Part shown: positions 63,428 through 64,000 of the stretch, piece by piece
Layout: each line of letters begins with the position of its first letter
Numbering within the stretch: position 1 is the stretch's first letter
Origin: Bimastos eiseni
Lineage: Eukaryota > Annelida > Clitellata > Crassiclitellata > Lumbricidae
Reading direction: 5' to 3'
Assembly: GCA_959347315.1 (NCBI GenBank)
Contig: OY365822.1
Coordinates: forward strand, 12,718,601-12,782,600
Length of the DNA: 64,000 nt
Made by a program: the position numbers and the translations under genes
Notes under the pieces: generated by a model
What the model was told of the DNA's origin: nothing
Databases searched by the model: none
What the model saw: only the letters and a program-made list of their open reading frames with translations

Positions 63428-63985
63428 CTGAAAGTATATTGACAAAATTCTCTCAGAAAGTATATTAACAAAATTCTCTCAGAAAGTATATTGACAAAAT
63501 TCTCTCAGAAAGTATATTAACAAAATTCTCTCAGAAAGTATATTGACAAAATTCTCTCAGAAAGTATATTAACAAAATTCTCTCAGAAAGTATATTAACA
63601 AAATTCTCTCAGAAAGTATATTGACAAAATTCTCTCAGAAAGTATATTAACAAAATTCTCTCAGAAAGTATATTGACAAAATGCTCCCTGAAAGTATATT
63701 GACAAAATTCTCTCTGAAAGTATATTAACAAAATTCTCTCAGAAAGTATATTGACAAAATGCTCCCTGAAAGTATATTGACAAAATTCTCTCTGAAAGTA
63801 TATTAACAAAATTCTCTCAGAAAGTATATTGACAAAATGCTCCCTGAAAGTATATTGACAAAATTGTCTCTGAAAGTATATTAACAAAATTCTCTCTGAA
63901 AGTATATTAACAAAATTCTCTCAGAAAGTATATTGACAAAATGCTCCCTGAAAGTATATTGACAAAATTCTATATATTAAAAAAT
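63421..63985. repeat. 26-bp satellite array overlapping an LSG1 3' splice site
   Basis: About 21 units of agtatatt(g/a)acaaaattctc plus a variable end. On the LSG1 sense strand nine copies, including the true acceptor, contain actttcag; the others have actttctg. Three units is 78 bp, so one minus frame stays open across the array. Confidence 0.97.
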
Positions 63986-64000
63986 TGTTACTCAAAGTAT

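Noticed and set aside
63609..63887. 92-codon frame on the minus strand
   Set aside because: It is the 26-bp satellite read in one frame (three units = 78 bp).

Overview
This is a repeat-rich stretch of an animal nuclear genome. Split genes with GT-AG introns, one likely U12-type AT-AC intron, LINE fragments, tRNA-derived SINEs and many small DNA transposons with target-site duplications all say metazoan. The mix of elements and a KMT5A-like SET gene suit a marine invertebrate, possibly an echinoderm or relative. The sequence alone does not prove the phylum. There is nothing prokaryotic, no CRISPR array and no rRNA or functional tRNA gene that I can see.

Layout. 1-2.2 kb: the 3' part of a non-LTR retrotransposon with a C-terminal restriction-like endonuclease, broken by one in-frame TAG and ending in a (TAA)n tail. 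2.2-22 kb: no convincing gene. It holds two tRNA-derived SINE families, a 934-bp hAT-type element with an exact 8-bp target duplication, a 35-bp satellite with a trimer higher-order pattern, long tetranucleotide tracts, a LINE tail, PIF/Harbinger-like and other MITEs, and a 151-bp inverted repeat pair. 22.8-25.2 kb: a decayed CR1/L2-group LINE on the minus strand. 25-33 kb: simple repeats and minisatellites, with two short GC-rich islands that might hold exons. 33.6-38.7 kb (minus): a small SET-domain gene of the KMT5A-like type, whose C-terminal tail exon is built of 69-bp repeats and carries a TAA in the second unit. 39.3-40.6 kb (plus): an intronless, GC-rich class A GPCR. 41-46.5 kb: SINE and nested MITEs. 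46.6-63.4 kb (minus): twelve exons of LSG1, the circularly permuted GTPase of 60S ribosome maturation; its first exon(s) lie beyond the right edge.

The most interesting part is the LSG1 locus. One intron has the sequence marks of a U12-type AT-AC intron (51616 down to 50580). Two 3' splice sites are embedded in tandem repeats that copy the acceptor itself (58.5 kb and 63.4-64 kb). A third intronic array of about 70 units carries a 5'-splice-site-like AG|GTATGT in most units on the sense strand. Whether these repeats affect splicing is an open question, but all three are visible directly. The three identified loci (SET gene, GPCR, LSG1) do not form an operon or an obvious pathway; they are simply neighbours. 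Exon borders were found by eye from reading frame, splice signals and protein similarity known to me, without alignment software.
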